A stretch of 64,000 nucleotides of DNA from Actinobaculum suis (GTDB taxonomy: Bacteria > Actinomycetota > Actinomycetes > Actinomycetales > Actinomycetaceae): the NCBI RefSeq assembly GCF_900102025.1, contig NZ_FNAU01000001.1, positions 62,001 through 126,000 on the forward strand. Reading direction: 5' to 3'. The position numbers were made by a program, and so were the translations under genes. The notes under the pieces were generated by a model. The model saw only the letters and a list, made by a program, of their open reading frames with translations. It was not told where the DNA came from and searched no databases. This document shows positions 1 to 9,484 of the stretch, piece by piece; the first letter of the stretch is position 1, and the number at the start of each line of letters is the position of its first letter.

Positions 1-1272
1 CACGGCCATCAGGCAGGAGATCACCGAAGATCCTCCTTGGCTCATGAATGGTAGTGGAACCCCGAATACTGGAAGCATGGAAGTTACCACTAGCATATTC
101 GCCAAGGCTTGCCCGCACAGCCACAGGGCAATCCCGCCCACCGTAAGCTTGGCGAAGCGGGAAGGGTGGTGTATGCAAATACGCACTAGGGATATCCCCA
201 CCATTAGGAATAGGATCACTACCGCCGCGCATCCTAAGAAGCCCAGCTCTTCGCCCACGACGGCGAAAATGAAATCGGTTTGAGCTTCGGCTAGATTGCC
301 CGGCCATTTTTCAATCCCGGTGCCCAAGCCCGATCCGCCCAGGCCACCCGAACCGAAAGCCCACAGCGCATAATCCGCTTGGGTGGGAGAACCCCCGGCA
401 GGCAAAGTAAAAATGTTTTCGAAGAAGTCTTGCACGCGGGCCAAGCGGGAAAGGCTCACCGCAATGGCGAGGGCCGTACCCAGGATGCCAGCCAGGCCGC
501 CTACCGCAAACCATTGCCAGGCCATGCCGGCTAGCCAGAGCATTCCGGCCGTGAACAAAGCAAAAACCAGTACGGTTCCCATATCGTGGCCCAGGCCTAC
601 CAGCCCGGCGGAGAGCAGGAAGATAGCAATGGGCCACACCCAGTTTTTTATGTCTTCCCATTCTTCCCGGCGCAGCAAGTTGACGCTTGCTGCCCCGCGA
701 ACATTGACCAAGGTGGCGGCTAGCGCAATAATCGTGGCTAGTTTCAAAAACTCGGAGGGTTGCATACGGATAGGGCCTAGCGCCACCCAGTTGCGGTTAC
801 CGGCTACTGCCACGCCGAGGGGTGAAAATACCAAGCATTGCAAAAGTAAGGCCCCCGCCCAGAATGCGGCCCAGGATTTGCGGAAGAACTCAATGGGGAA
901 ACGAGACAGAATTGCCGCGACTACTATTCCCACGCAGGCATAGAAAATTTGCAGGTAAACCCCGCGGAAAGTGTTGGTAGCTCCCGCCGCGGCGCTTCGC
1001 ATCGCGCCGGGCGTGACCGCGGAAAACACCATAACGAGACCCAAAACCGTGAGCACGAGGGTGGCCACCGCGAGCATAATGATCGAATGGCGCATTACGT
1101 CACGCACTTTTTCGGCGTTTTCTGCCGGCAGGCGGGTAGCGCCCGTTACTGGTTTGCCTTTCGGGGTACGGCGGCGGGCCTGGCCCGTAGCGCCGCGTGA
1201 CCCGCGGCGTGTGGCACGGGTCGGGGCATCGTGACGGGTCGCGGCATCGTGGGTGCCACCGGTTTTTGCCAT
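1..1272 (-). CDS. ftsW: FtsW, septal peptidoglycan glycosyltransferase (C-terminus cut by window edge)
   Basis: SEDS-family polytopic membrane protein that polymerises lipid II at the septum with its partner class B PBP (ftsI, same cluster). Reading from ATG at 1272 gives 424 open codons running off the window. About 60 basic, Ala/Thr/Arg-rich residues precede the first membrane segment, and several more hydrophobic helices follow. The SEDS signature is clear near the edge: a run ending FGVPLPFMSQGGSS matches the family's LPLPFxSxGGSS region. The start has GAGGAA about 7 nt upstream and lies 4 nt after the murD stop, so it is translated from the dcw operon. RodA is the alternative, but the dcw position favours FtsW. 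The extreme C-terminus is not visible. Confidence 0.93.
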   Translation of the reverse strand, partial: MAKTGGTHDAATRHDAPTRATRRGSRGATGQARRRTPKGKPVTGATRLPAENAEKVRDVMRHSIIMLAVATLVLTVLGLVMVFSAVTPGAMRSAAAGATNTFRGVYLQIFYACVGIVVAAILSRFPIEFFRKSWAAFWAGALLLQCLVFSPLGVAVAGNRNWVALGPIRMQPSEFLKLATIIALAATLVNVRGAASVNLLRREEWEDIKNWVWPIAIFLLSAGLVGLGHDMGTVLVFALFTAGMLWLAGMAWQWFAVGGLAGILGTALAIAVSLSRLARVQDFFENIFTLPAGGSPTQADYALWAFGSGGLGGSGLGTGIEKWPGNLAEAQTDFIFAVVGEELGFLGCAAVVILFLMVGISLVRICIHHPSRFAKLTVGGIALWLCGQALANMLVVTSMLPVFGVPLPFMSQGGSSVISCLMAV

Positions 1273-1276
1273 GTTG

Positions 1277-2770
1277 TTATTTCCTCGCTTCCCGGGCGAA
1301 GGCGTCCCCGCGATCGGCATAAGAAGTGAATTGGTCCATGGAAGCGGCGGCCGGCGCTAGGAGCACGGTATCGCCCGGCTGGGCAATTTGCCGGGCCCAG
1401 GTGATCGCTTCTTGCATGGGAGCGGTGGCCAGCGCGGAAATGTAGTACACCGGAATGGTCAGCTCCGCTAAGGCCTCATGCCATTCTTCTTGTTCCGTAC
1501 CGATCACCACCACGGCCCGCAGTTTGCTTTCCACTTCGCGCACCAAGTTTGTGAAGTGGGCCCCCTTCGGTTGCCCACCGGCGATCCACACCACCGTCCC
1601 ATCGGCTTGGGCGAGCAAAGAAGCCCGCGCCGCGTGAGCATTGGTGGCTTTCGAATCGTCGATATATCGCACCCCGTCTTTCACGGTTACGGTTTCAATG
1701 CGATGTTTGCCGGGCAGCATGGATCGCAGGCCGGCCCGGATCGACTGCGCGGAAATCCCCAATGCCCGGGTGAGCGCTGTAGCCGCCAAAGCATCAGCCA
1801 CAATATGTTCCGGAACTACTTCCGCATCCGGGGCAAGCTGCGCCAAATCGGCTAGTTCATACAGTTCGGTGGCCGTATTCCAACGGTCAGCCCCAAAGGC
1901 GCGGTCTACCACGATGCCGTCTACCACGCCGAGCTGGCCCACTTGCGGCACGCCCGCGGTATATCCAATCGCCCGGGCACCTTCTACCACATCGGCCCCA
2001 TCGACCATATTTTGTACCGTTTTGTCCCCTACCGGATAGATCGCTGCCCGGCGCACATTGTGGTAGACCCGCGCTTTGGCACGCCAATATGATTCTCGGT
2101 TGCCATGCCATTCCAGGTGGTCATCGTCAATATTGAGGCAGACCGCGGCGTGCGGAGAAGCCGTGTTCGTGGTTCGTAATTGGAAGCTGGATAGTTCTAA
2201 GGCCAGGGCCCGCGGAGCATCGTTATCCGTGCGGATTGTTTCGGTGATTGCGGGGTTGCCGATATTGCCTACCGGGGTCCCGCCCAAACCTGCCTGCCCT
2301 AAAATACGGGCAGCCATGGTGACCGTCGTCGTCTTCCCATTGGTACCCGTAACCGCCAACCAGGGCGCCCACCGCCCGGCGCTATCGCAGGCACGCAAAC
2401 GCCACGCCAATTCTATTTCGGAGGCTAGTTCCACCCCGTTTTCTTGCGCGAGGGTGAAGAGCGGGGAGGTTTCCCGGATGGCCGGGGCAGGCACGATCAG
2501 GTCTGGACGCCAGCGGAGCACCTTTTCTGCTAATTCTTCCGCATCCGCATCCGAACCGGCAGTGGCGAGCGGCAAAGTAGTTACCGCTGCGAGTTTAGAT
2601 ATATCGGAATCCCACGCGGAAACCTGTGCTTGCGTGGTGTTACACAGGGCACTTGCGGCGGCTTGCCCCGATTTTCCGAGGCCGACGACGGCGATTCGCA
2701 TCCCCGCCATGCTTTCTGCACCCGGAATGTGCAAGCTCGTGGTGTCCAGAAGGTCGTAGTCGTTTTCCAT
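1277..2770 (-). CDS. murD: MurD, UDP-N-acetylmuramoyl-L-alanine--D-glutamate ligase
   Basis: Cytoplasmic ATP-dependent ligase adding D-Glu to UDP-MurNAc-L-Ala. The 497-aa product has an N-terminal Rossmann-like domain (VVGLGKSG near residue 28), the Mur ligase P-loop GTNGKTTT at about 142-149, the LELSSFQL segment typical of MurD, and DDSKATN in the C-terminal part. The frame stays open upstream to 2824, but the ATG at 2770 is preferred: it overlaps the mraY stop by one base (TAATG), which indicates translational coupling. A further in-frame ATG lies 20 codons later, just before the Rossmann strand. Length is slightly above the usual 440-480. Confidence 0.95.
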   Translation of the reverse strand: MENDYDLLDTTSLHIPGAESMAGMRIAVVGLGKSGQAAASALCNTTQAQVSAWDSDISKLAAVTTLPLATAGSDADAEELAEKVLRWRPDLIVPAPAIRETSPLFTLAQENGVELASEIELAWRLRACDSAGRWAPWLAVTGTNGKTTTVTMAARILGQAGLGGTPVGNIGNPAITETIRTDNDAPRALALELSSFQLRTTNTASPHAAVCLNIDDDHLEWHGNRESYWRAKARVYHNVRRAAIYPVGDKTVQNMVDGADVVEGARAIGYTAGVPQVGQLGVVDGIVVDRAFGADRWNTATELYELADLAQLAPDAEVVPEHIVADALAATALTRALGISAQSIRAGLRSMLPGKHRIETVTVKDGVRYIDDSKATNAHAARASLLAQADGTVVWIAGGQPKGAHFTNLVREVESKLRAVVVIGTEQEEWHEALAELTIPVYYISALATAPMQEAITWARQIAQPGDTVLLAPAAASMDQFTSYADRGDAFAREARK

Positions 2771-3855
2771 TACTGCATCGCCAACCATTCGGCATAGAAC
2801 AAGCCCACTCCCACGCAGGCACAAAGCGCTTCAATAAGCCAGAATCTGACGGTAACCGTGATCTCATTCCAGCCTTTGAGCTCGAAATGGTGATGTATCG
2901 GGGCCATGCGGAAAACGCGTTTTCCGGTGGCTTTGAATACTGATATTTGAATGACGTCAGAAACGATTTCGAAGACGAAAAGCCCGCCGATAAGCAAGGC
3001 CAAAAACTCAGTGTGGGTGAGGATAGAGATACCCGCGAAGGTCCCGCCCAGGGCGAGCGAACCGGTATCTCCCATAAAGATTTGCGCCGGGTTCGTGTTC
3101 CACCACAGGAAACCAATTACGGCACCCACTACCGCAATCGCAATAATCGCCATATCCCGCGGGTCGCGCACGGTATAGCAGCCGGGGGCGGCATCGACCA
3201 CGCCCAAGCAAGCATGGTTGGACTGCCACATCGCAATACCGGCATAGGCCGCGAAAGCAATTGCGCTCGCCCCGGAAGCCAAGCCGTCCAAACCATCCGT
3301 CAAGTTCACCGCATTCGACCACGCGGTAATCAAGAAATTCGCCCACAAAACGAAAAGGATCACGGCGCCCACCGCGCCCGCAAAAGCCAGGTCGAATTTA
3401 GTTTCCCGCATCACCGAAAGCGCGGTGGATGCAGGTGTGCGGCCATGTTCATTGGGGAACATGAGCACGGCTATCGACCAGGCAATCCCCACGACCGCCA
3501 GCCCAATAATTTTTGCGATCGGGGTGAGCCCCAAAGATTGTTTCTTGCGGATCTTGGTGAAATCATCGGCGAATCCCACCGCTCCCATGCCAAACATCAG
3601 GGCCAGCAACAATATCCCGGATACTCCCGGGGTGCGGCCGGTGGCCAGGTTGGCTACCAGGTAGGCAACTACCACGGCGAAGATAATCATTACCCCGCCC
3701 ATGGTGGGCGTGCCGCGTTTAGTGAGGTGCGAAGTAGGGCCGTCTTGCCGGATGAACTGGCCGAACTGCCGGGACACCAAGAATTTTATGAAGAGGGGCG
3801 TGCCCAACAGCGTTACCACGAGTGACACCGCGAACGCGATGAGAATCGCTAGCAT
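2770..3855 (-). CDS. mraY: MraY, phospho-MurNAc-pentapeptide translocase
   Basis: Integral membrane enzyme making lipid I from UDP-MurNAc-pentapeptide and undecaprenyl phosphate. At 361 aa it has the standard family length. Visible signatures are the N-terminal GTPTMGG segment, FADDFTK (Asp-rich catalytic site), NLTDGLDGLA, and the cytoplasmic APIHHHFE motif, all separated by hydrophobic helices. The start overlaps the end of murF by 7 bp (ATGCTAG), and the stop overlaps the murD start, so the three genes are translationally coupled. Confidence 0.97.
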   Translation of the reverse strand: MLAILIAFAVSLVVTLLGTPLFIKFLVSRQFGQFIRQDGPTSHLTKRGTPTMGGVMIIFAVVVAYLVANLATGRTPGVSGILLLALMFGMGAVGFADDFTKIRKKQSLGLTPIAKIIGLAVVGIAWSIAVLMFPNEHGRTPASTALSVMRETKFDLAFAGAVGAVILFVLWANFLITAWSNAVNLTDGLDGLASGASAIAFAAYAGIAMWQSNHACLGVVDAAPGCYTVRDPRDMAIIAIAVVGAVIGFLWWNTNPAQIFMGDTGSLALGGTFAGISILTHTEFLALLIGGLFVFEIVSDVIQISVFKATGKRVFRMAPIHHHFELKGWNEITVTVRFWLIEALCACVGVGLFYAEWLAMQ

Positions 3856-5354
3856 CTCTCCCTCTCTTTCGAGCTCGTAACGGCCGAGTCCGAAGCTTGC
3901 CCCGCCCCGGCCGCATTATTTTCATTCGACCCGCTCGCGGAATCTTCCGCGAAACTATTAGCGATCTGCCACACACCCGAACTGTGCGAGCCTTTGAGCA
4001 AAACCGCATCGCCGGCTCTGAGCATACCCGCTAGCTCGGCTTGTGCGCCGGAAGCGTTCGCCGCCTCCACCACGGTAATGCCATGTGTGCGGGCACTTTC
4101 CGCCAGCGGTGTGGTTTCCGCACCCACGGTGAGGAGATAGTCGACGCCGGCTGCTGCCAGTGGTGCGGCCAGGGCGCGGTGTTCGGCCGCGCTAGCTTCT
4201 CCTAGTTCAAGCATGGCACCCAGCACGGCGATTTTGCGCCGGCCGGTACCAATCCGGCCCAGCGCAGCAATACCAGCGCGCATGGAATCCGGGTTGGCGT
4301 TGTAAGAATCATCGATTACCAGGTATTTGCCTCCGCTTCGCCACTGCACGTCCATGCGGTGCGGGGAGGCGGCAGGAGCGGCCAGGCCGGCCGCGATTTC
4401 TTCTCCGGCCAAACCCAAAGCGTAGGCGCCAGCCGCAGCCGCCAAGGCGTTACTGACTTGGTGCGCGCCCACCAAGCCGAGTTTGACGTCTTGGGAGCCG
4501 TATCCGGCAGGGCCGCGGAGCCGGAAATGGGCTCGGTCGTTTTCATCGAGCCGCACATTTTCGGCCACGAAATCTGCTTCCGAGTTGCCGGCTGCCGAAA
4601 AACGCCATACTTTGCCGGGGGCCAGGCTGGCCATGGTGGCCACCCGCGGATCGTCGCAGTTTAAGACAGCGGTGCCACCGGGCCGCAAGTTGCTCACCAG
4701 TTCGGATTTGGCACGCGCCACGTTTTCAATACCGCCAAAAACGCCGAGGTGGGCGCGGGCTACCGCGAGAACCACTGCCACATCGGGAGGCGCAATGGAA
4801 CACAGGTAGGAAATATTGCCGATGCGGTCCGCTCCCATTTCGGCTACCAGGGTGGCGGTGTTTTCGTCTACCCGCAATACCGTGAGCGGCAAGCCGATCT
4901 CGTTGTTCAAGGAACCCGGCGGGGCTACTACTTCGCCGCGGCTTACCAGGATACGTGCCAGTAGATCTTTGGTGGTGGTTTTACCCACGCTGCCGGTTAC
5001 TGCCACTACGCGTAGCTGGGGGTTTGCGGCGCGAGCGAGCCGCAAGTTTTCCCGAGCTAATTTACCTAGGGCGGCCGGTACGTCTTCCACCACGATGAGG
5101 CGGCGCGGATCGGCGCCGCTGGCGGTAGCACATTCCGGATCGGTGGTGAGCACGGCGGCTGCGCCCGCTTGCAGAGCCGGGCCGGCAAACTTAGCCCCGT
5201 CCACGCGCGCACCTTTAATGGCAGCAAAAATTGCTCCCGGCGTGACTTCCCGGTTATCGCGCACCACTGCCCGGGCCCGCACATTTTCGTGGCCGCGAGT
5301 GGTTAAATAGCCTTCCGCGGCCTGCGCTACCTGGGCGAGAGTCATTTCAATCAT
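3849..5354 (-). CDS. murF: MurF, UDP-MurNAc-tripeptide--D-Ala-D-Ala ligase
   Basis: Adds the D-Ala-D-Ala dipeptide to the UDP-MurNAc tripeptide, completing the cytoplasmic precursor. 501 aa with the P-loop GSVGKTTT at 121-128, a central Mur ligase domain containing DDSYNANPDS, and a C-terminal domain with LKGSHSSG. The last ~30 residues are a Ser/Ala/Asn-rich tail beyond the fold. The ATG overlaps the murE stop by 4 bp (ATGA); a second ATG three codons on is also possible. Confidence 0.96.
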   Translation of the reverse strand: MIEMTLAQVAQAAEGYLTTRGHENVRARAVVRDNREVTPGAIFAAIKGARVDGAKFAGPALQAGAAAVLTTDPECATASGADPRRLIVVEDVPAALGKLARENLRLARAANPQLRVVAVTGSVGKTTTKDLLARILVSRGEVVAPPGSLNNEIGLPLTVLRVDENTATLVAEMGADRIGNISYLCSIAPPDVAVVLAVARAHLGVFGGIENVARAKSELVSNLRPGGTAVLNCDDPRVATMASLAPGKVWRFSAAGNSEADFVAENVRLDENDRAHFRLRGPAGYGSQDVKLGLVGAHQVSNALAAAAGAYALGLAGEEIAAGLAAPAASPHRMDVQWRSGGKYLVIDDSYNANPDSMRAGIAALGRIGTGRRKIAVLGAMLELGEASAAEHRALAAPLAAAGVDYLLTVGAETTPLAESARTHGITVVEAANASGAQAELAGMLRAGDAVLLKGSHSSGVWQIANSFAEDSASGSNENNAAGAGQASDSAVTSSKERERC

Positions 5355-7057
5355 GCGAAGTCTCCTTTGTGGCCCACAGTGCCAGCACCTTCTGCCCCGG
5401 CCGCGCCAGCTTCCCGGCGGGCGGCGCGGTTTTCCCGGAGCGTGAGGGCGCGGCGTGCTTCTACACGGTCATCAAGTTCTACTTCTCCGCCGCGCACCGG
5501 CTGGTGAGTTTCATGGCCACGCCCGGCCAGCAGCACGGTATCGGCCGCGTCCGCACCGCAAATGGCGGCGTGAATAGCTTCGCGCCGGTCCGGAATTTCT
5601 ATTACGCGGGCCGGGCCCGCCGCGGTACCCCGCAAAAGGTCGGCACGAATTTGCGCCGGATCTTCCTCATGCGGATCGTCATCGGTGATATACACGAGGT
5701 CTGCTGCGGCGGCCACCGCCCGGCCCATAGCCGGGCGTTTATCGGCGTCGCGCTCTCCGGCCGAACCGGTAAGCACAATAAACTTGCCGGAAACAGTATC
5801 GCGCAGGGCCGCCATCGCATTTTCCAGGGCCGCCGTATTATGTGCAAAATCCACCACTACGCGCGGCTGTTGGGAAATGATTTCCATGCGTCCGGGCACT
5901 ACCGGATCCACTCCGCCCGCCAGTACCGGGCGGATATCCACGCCCGCTTCCGCGGCCATTGCCACCGCCAAAGCCACATTTTCCACATTGAAGGAACCAG
6001 GCAACGAAGTGCTAAACACGTGTTCTTCTCCGGCCGGGCTACGCAAAGCAATCTGCGTGCGATGGCCGGGTTGTACGCGGGTAACTTCCCAGGTGGGGAA
6101 TCCGGGCACGCTTTCTTCACCCGGCAGTATTAGCTGGGTGGCCGGGATTTCAGCTTCGCGCAGCAGGCGCTTGCCCCACTCGCTTCCGCTGCGAATAACC
6201 GCGCGGCGCGCCCGCTGCGGGGTGAAGAAAGTACGTTTGGCCTGGTAGTAGCTTTCCATGGTCTGGTGGAAATCCAGGTGGTCTTGGCTCAAGTTGGTAA
6301 AACCGGCCACGTCAAAACAAATCGGATCGGTACGGCCTTGCGCCAAAGCGTGGGAAGAAACTTCCATAACTAGCGCATCCCCTCCCCACTGCCGGTGGGT
6401 GGCCAAGAGTTTTTGCAATTCATCGGGCATGGGCGTGGTCAAATGCGCGGGCACGGTTTCCCCGCCGACCCGTACTTCCACGGTGCCGATTAGGGCCGGC
6501 TTTTTCTCGGCCTGGCGAAGTAAAAAGTCCAGGATGTACGCCGTCGTCGTTTTTCCGTTGGTACCGGTAACCCCGCAGGAAAGGAAACTGTGGGCTGGGT
6601 AGCCGTACAGTTTTGCGGCTAGTTCCCCCAGATGGGTTTGCGGCGACTGTGCCACCACCACCGGAACCGGGGTGGAGTTTTCGGGCACCTGGGCAGAGGT
6701 TCCAGAAACCCGTGCGCGGTTTTTAGAACCGTAACTTACGCCGGCATCAGAACCAGCACCGGCACCTGCAGCAGTGTTTACGAAAACGGCACTAAAACCC
6801 GCACCGATACCGGAGCCCGCAATAATTTCTGCGCCGGCCGCATCGGTATAGATAGCTACTGCTCCTTGAGCTACCGCGGCAGGCGCAAAAGTGGCGCCAT
6901 GCACTTTTGTACCTGGCAGGGCCGCGAAGAGGTCTCCCGGGCCGGCCAGGCGCGAATTAGCGGTAACCCCGGTGACGAGTGGATTGGCGCCACGCGGAGC
7001 CGTTTCGGTCAGTTCGCCCAAGGGCATTGCCTGCGCCCGTTGCGGTTCTTGTACCAC
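5351..7057 (-). CDS. murE: MurE, UDP-MurNAc-L-Ala-D-Glu--diamino acid ligase, probably L-lysine type
   Basis: Adds the third-position diamino acid to UDP-MurNAc-L-Ala-D-Glu. The 568-aa product has the P-loop GTNGKTTT at about 165-172, the MEVSSHAL segment near 232, and ERDADKRPAMG near 435. The substrate-selecting loop reads DDPH at about 460-463, where meso-DAP enzymes carry DNPR, so lysine (or ornithine) is the likelier substrate. The protein is ~60 residues longer than usual because a Gly/Ala/Ser-rich low-complexity stretch at about 80-135 lies between the UDP-binding and central domains. GTG start at 7057, 27 nt after the ftsI stop codon. Confidence 0.94.
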   Translation of the reverse strand: MVQEPQRAQAMPLGELTETAPRGANPLVTGVTANSRLAGPGDLFAALPGTKVHGATFAPAAVAQGAVAIYTDAAGAEIIAGSGIGAGFSAVFVNTAAGAGAGSDAGVSYGSKNRARVSGTSAQVPENSTPVPVVVAQSPQTHLGELAAKLYGYPAHSFLSCGVTGTNGKTTTAYILDFLLRQAEKKPALIGTVEVRVGGETVPAHLTTPMPDELQKLLATHRQWGGDALVMEVSSHALAQGRTDPICFDVAGFTNLSQDHLDFHQTMESYYQAKRTFFTPQRARRAVIRSGSEWGKRLLREAEIPATQLILPGEESVPGFPTWEVTRVQPGHRTQIALRSPAGEEHVFSTSLPGSFNVENVALAVAMAAEAGVDIRPVLAGGVDPVVPGRMEIISQQPRVVVDFAHNTAALENAMAALRDTVSGKFIVLTGSAGERDADKRPAMGRAVAAAADLVYITDDDPHEEDPAQIRADLLRGTAAGPARVIEIPDRREAIHAAICGADAADTVLLAGRGHETHQPVRGGEVELDDRVEARRALTLRENRAARREAGAAGAEGAGTVGHKGDFA

Positions 7058-7084
7058 GTCCTGTACCTACTTCCTGCTTCCTGC

Positions 7085-8950
7085 TTAGCCAATATCTGAT
7101 GCGTACCACGGGTATTTGTACAGCGGCACCTCCGAAGGGGGAATGCCCAGCTGCCGGGTAGCGAACTGCGCAACCTCCTTGAACACGGGCGCCGCGGTTT
7201 CCCCGCCGTAACCGGCCCCAGCCCCACCGTAAACGGTACCCGCAATTGCGATCTGCGGGTTTTCTGCCGGCACGACGCCGATAAAGGTACCTACCCGCTC
7301 GGTGAGGTTACCAGCTGCGTCCGGGACCTGCGCGGTTCCGGTTTTACCCGCCACATTGTAGCCGTCTACGCGCGCCGCCCACCCCGTAGAACCAGGCTGG
7401 GTGACCCCCTGCATCATATTCAGCATGGTTGCCGCTGATTCTTCGGAAATCACGCGGTGGGATTCTCCGGGCCCGGTGGGTATTTGGGCGCCGTCTGGAT
7501 CGGAAACCGCGTCAATAATCCGCAAGGGCACGTAAACGCCGTGGTTGCCGATCGTGGCGGCAATTTGCCCCAGTTGTACGGTGGTGGCCGCCCAGCCTTG
7601 CCCGAACATAGTGGTGTAGCGGGTGCGGTTATCCCAGGTGGAAGGATCCCGCAAAATACCGGCCGATTCGGCAGGCAATTCAATCCCGGTAGGGGTGCCG
7701 ATCCCGAAAGATTTCATGTATTCGAAACGGGTTTCATCCGGCACGGTATCGCCCACTTGGACCAACCCGGTGTTATAAGACAGCGCCATAATCCCGGCTA
7801 CCGTCATTTGCCGGTTCGGGTGTTCGTCATTGTCCGAAATGGTTTCCCCATTGGGCATGGTGATCTTATCGGGCACGCCGAAAGTACTTAGCGGGGTCAC
7901 GGACCCTTGGTCGATAGCCGCCGCAAAGGTGGGGATCTTGCCGGTAGAGCCCGGTTCTACGGGAGCTTGGACCGCTCGTGAACCCCAGTTTTCGGGGCTC
8001 GTGCCCGCCAGGTTTGAAGGATCCGGCGAATGCGAATCTGCTAGGGCGAGGGTGCGCCCGGTCCCAATTTCGATAACTACTGCAGAACCCCATTGTGCTT
8101 GGTTTGCGTCTACCGATTTATCGAGCGCCGCCATGAGGGAGTTTTGTAAATCCCGATCAATAGTTAACGTGACGGACCGGCCATTCTCCGGTTCTACGCG
8201 GGTAGCCGTACCGTTGGGTACCACGGCCCCGCCGCCGGCCACTTGCACCGTGTATTCGCCGTCTTTACCCGCGAGAATATCTTCTTGCGTGCGTTCAATT
8301 CCGGCTTGTCCTACTGATTCGGGTTGTTCGGCAGTTTCGCCCACGTACCCGAGAATATTTCCGGCCACCGGCCCGTTCGGATAATCCCGTTTCATGTATT
8401 GTTCGGGTTCAATACCGGGGATGCCGAGGGAAGCGATTTCCCGCCAAGTTTCAGGGGAAATATCTTTGGCGATATAGACGAAGGTGGATTTCTTTTCCCC
8501 GCCGATCATTTTCCCGCCCAGTTCGGCGCGGTCAGTTTTGAGGATCGGAGCTAGTACTTTCGCGGCTTCCGCGGCCCCGGTACCGGCAACGACGGGCGCA
8601 CCGGTAGCGTCGCGTTGCAGATTGCCTTCCGCATCGGTGGCGTAGTGTACGTAATCGCCGATGAGTTTCTGGTTGACGCCGATGTTGTAACGTTCCACGG
8701 AGGTAGCTAGTACCGCGCCGGAAGAATCCCGAATATCGCCGCGCTGGGCGTGCAGGGTATAGGTACGGGTACGGAAAGCATCAGCCGCGGCGGAAAGCTG
8801 TTCGGACCGTAAGAACTGCAGGTCAAAAAGTCGGATTCCGAGCACGAGGGAACAGACCGCGAAAATTACGACGAGTGTGCGCATCCGGCTGCTAAACAGC
8901 GGGCGGCGTACGGGCCGTGCCGTACGCGCCGTGCCGTGAAGCTTACTCAT
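7085..8950 (-). CDS. ftsI: FtsI-type class B penicillin-binding protein (septal transpeptidase)
   Basis: Monofunctional transpeptidase (PBP3/PBP2 type) that cross-links septal peptidoglycan with FtsW. The 621-aa protein has a short basic cytoplasmic N-terminus, one membrane anchor at about 25-42, a PBP dimerisation domain (RGDIRDSSG) and a transpeptidase domain with all three active-site motifs: STGK near 335, SYN near 391 and KTGT near 536. No PASTA repeats are present. ATG at 8950 is preferred over GTG at 8953 because AAGGAAGG is better spaced from it. A 132-bp gap separates it from the upstream ftsL-like gene, wider than elsewhere in this cluster. Confidence 0.95.
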   Translation of the reverse strand: MSKLHGTARTARPVRRPLFSSRMRTLVVIFAVCSLVLGIRLFDLQFLRSEQLSAAADAFRTRTYTLHAQRGDIRDSSGAVLATSVERYNIGVNQKLIGDYVHYATDAEGNLQRDATGAPVVAGTGAAEAAKVLAPILKTDRAELGGKMIGGEKKSTFVYIAKDISPETWREIASLGIPGIEPEQYMKRDYPNGPVAGNILGYVGETAEQPESVGQAGIERTQEDILAGKDGEYTVQVAGGGAVVPNGTATRVEPENGRSVTLTIDRDLQNSLMAALDKSVDANQAQWGSAVVIEIGTGRTLALADSHSPDPSNLAGTSPENWGSRAVQAPVEPGSTGKIPTFAAAIDQGSVTPLSTFGVPDKITMPNGETISDNDEHPNRQMTVAGIMALSYNTGLVQVGDTVPDETRFEYMKSFGIGTPTGIELPAESAGILRDPSTWDNRTRYTTMFGQGWAATTVQLGQIAATIGNHGVYVPLRIIDAVSDPDGAQIPTGPGESHRVISEESAATMLNMMQGVTQPGSTGWAARVDGYNVAGKTGTAQVPDAAGNLTERVGTFIGVVPAENPQIAIAGTVYGGAGAGYGGETAAPVFKEVAQFATRQLGIPPSEVPLYKYPWYASDIG

Positions 8951-9082
8951 CACCCTTCCTTCACTTTCCTTCCTCCCACCGCTACTCGTTTTCTGGGCGC
9001 TGCTGGTTCCTCAACCTAGTTTTCTACCTTTTCCCAACCTAGCCAAGATCCCGATCATCGCGTCGAGATCGGCAGATAACTG

Positions 9083-9484
9083 CTAAGGCGTGTTGGTATG
9101 CGGGGTGATAACGCGACCCTGTGCCAGATCAATGTGTTGCACATTTGGCGCCGGTTCCAGGCCGAGTTCTTTGGCCCGCTCCAGCAAACCGCCCGGCGTA
9201 GAGGCTGCCACCACTTGGTCCCGCAAAGTTGCTTCGTGAGCAGATTCTTCGGCAATGCCTTGCTGTACCGAACGAATTTCGTAGGCGGTTCCTACCATGG
9301 CTGTATTCAGCGAAAAGACGGTTATCAAAGAACCGATGAACAGCAGCGCACAAATCGCGATCGTCCACCCAAAACCGCGACTCGCGGTGGGGGTGGGTAC
9401 CACGGTGAGATGGGGTTTGCCATCAATTACACGGCGTGGTTCGGGCCGGGCCTCGGTTTCGAGACGGCGTACTGCTTGACTCAC
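9083..9484 (-). CDS. ftsL: FtsL-like cell division membrane protein
   Basis: A 133-aa bitopic protein: about 38 polar cytoplasmic residues, one membrane helix at about 39-61, then an extracytoplasmic segment ([20 protein letters not shown]) that could form the short coiled coil of FtsL/DivIC-type septation proteins. Sequence identity in this family is weak, so the call rests on size, topology and position between rsmH and ftsI. The ATG overlaps the rsmH stop by 4 bp. Expected partners are FtsQ and FtsB/DivIC, which are not in the window. Confidence 0.75.
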   Translation of the reverse strand: MSQAVRRLETEARPEPRRVIDGKPHLTVVPTPTASRGFGWTIAICALLFIGSLITVFSLNTAMVGTAYEIRSVQQGIAEESAHEATLRDQVVAASTPGGLLERAKELGLEPAPNVQHIDLAQGRVITPHTNTP

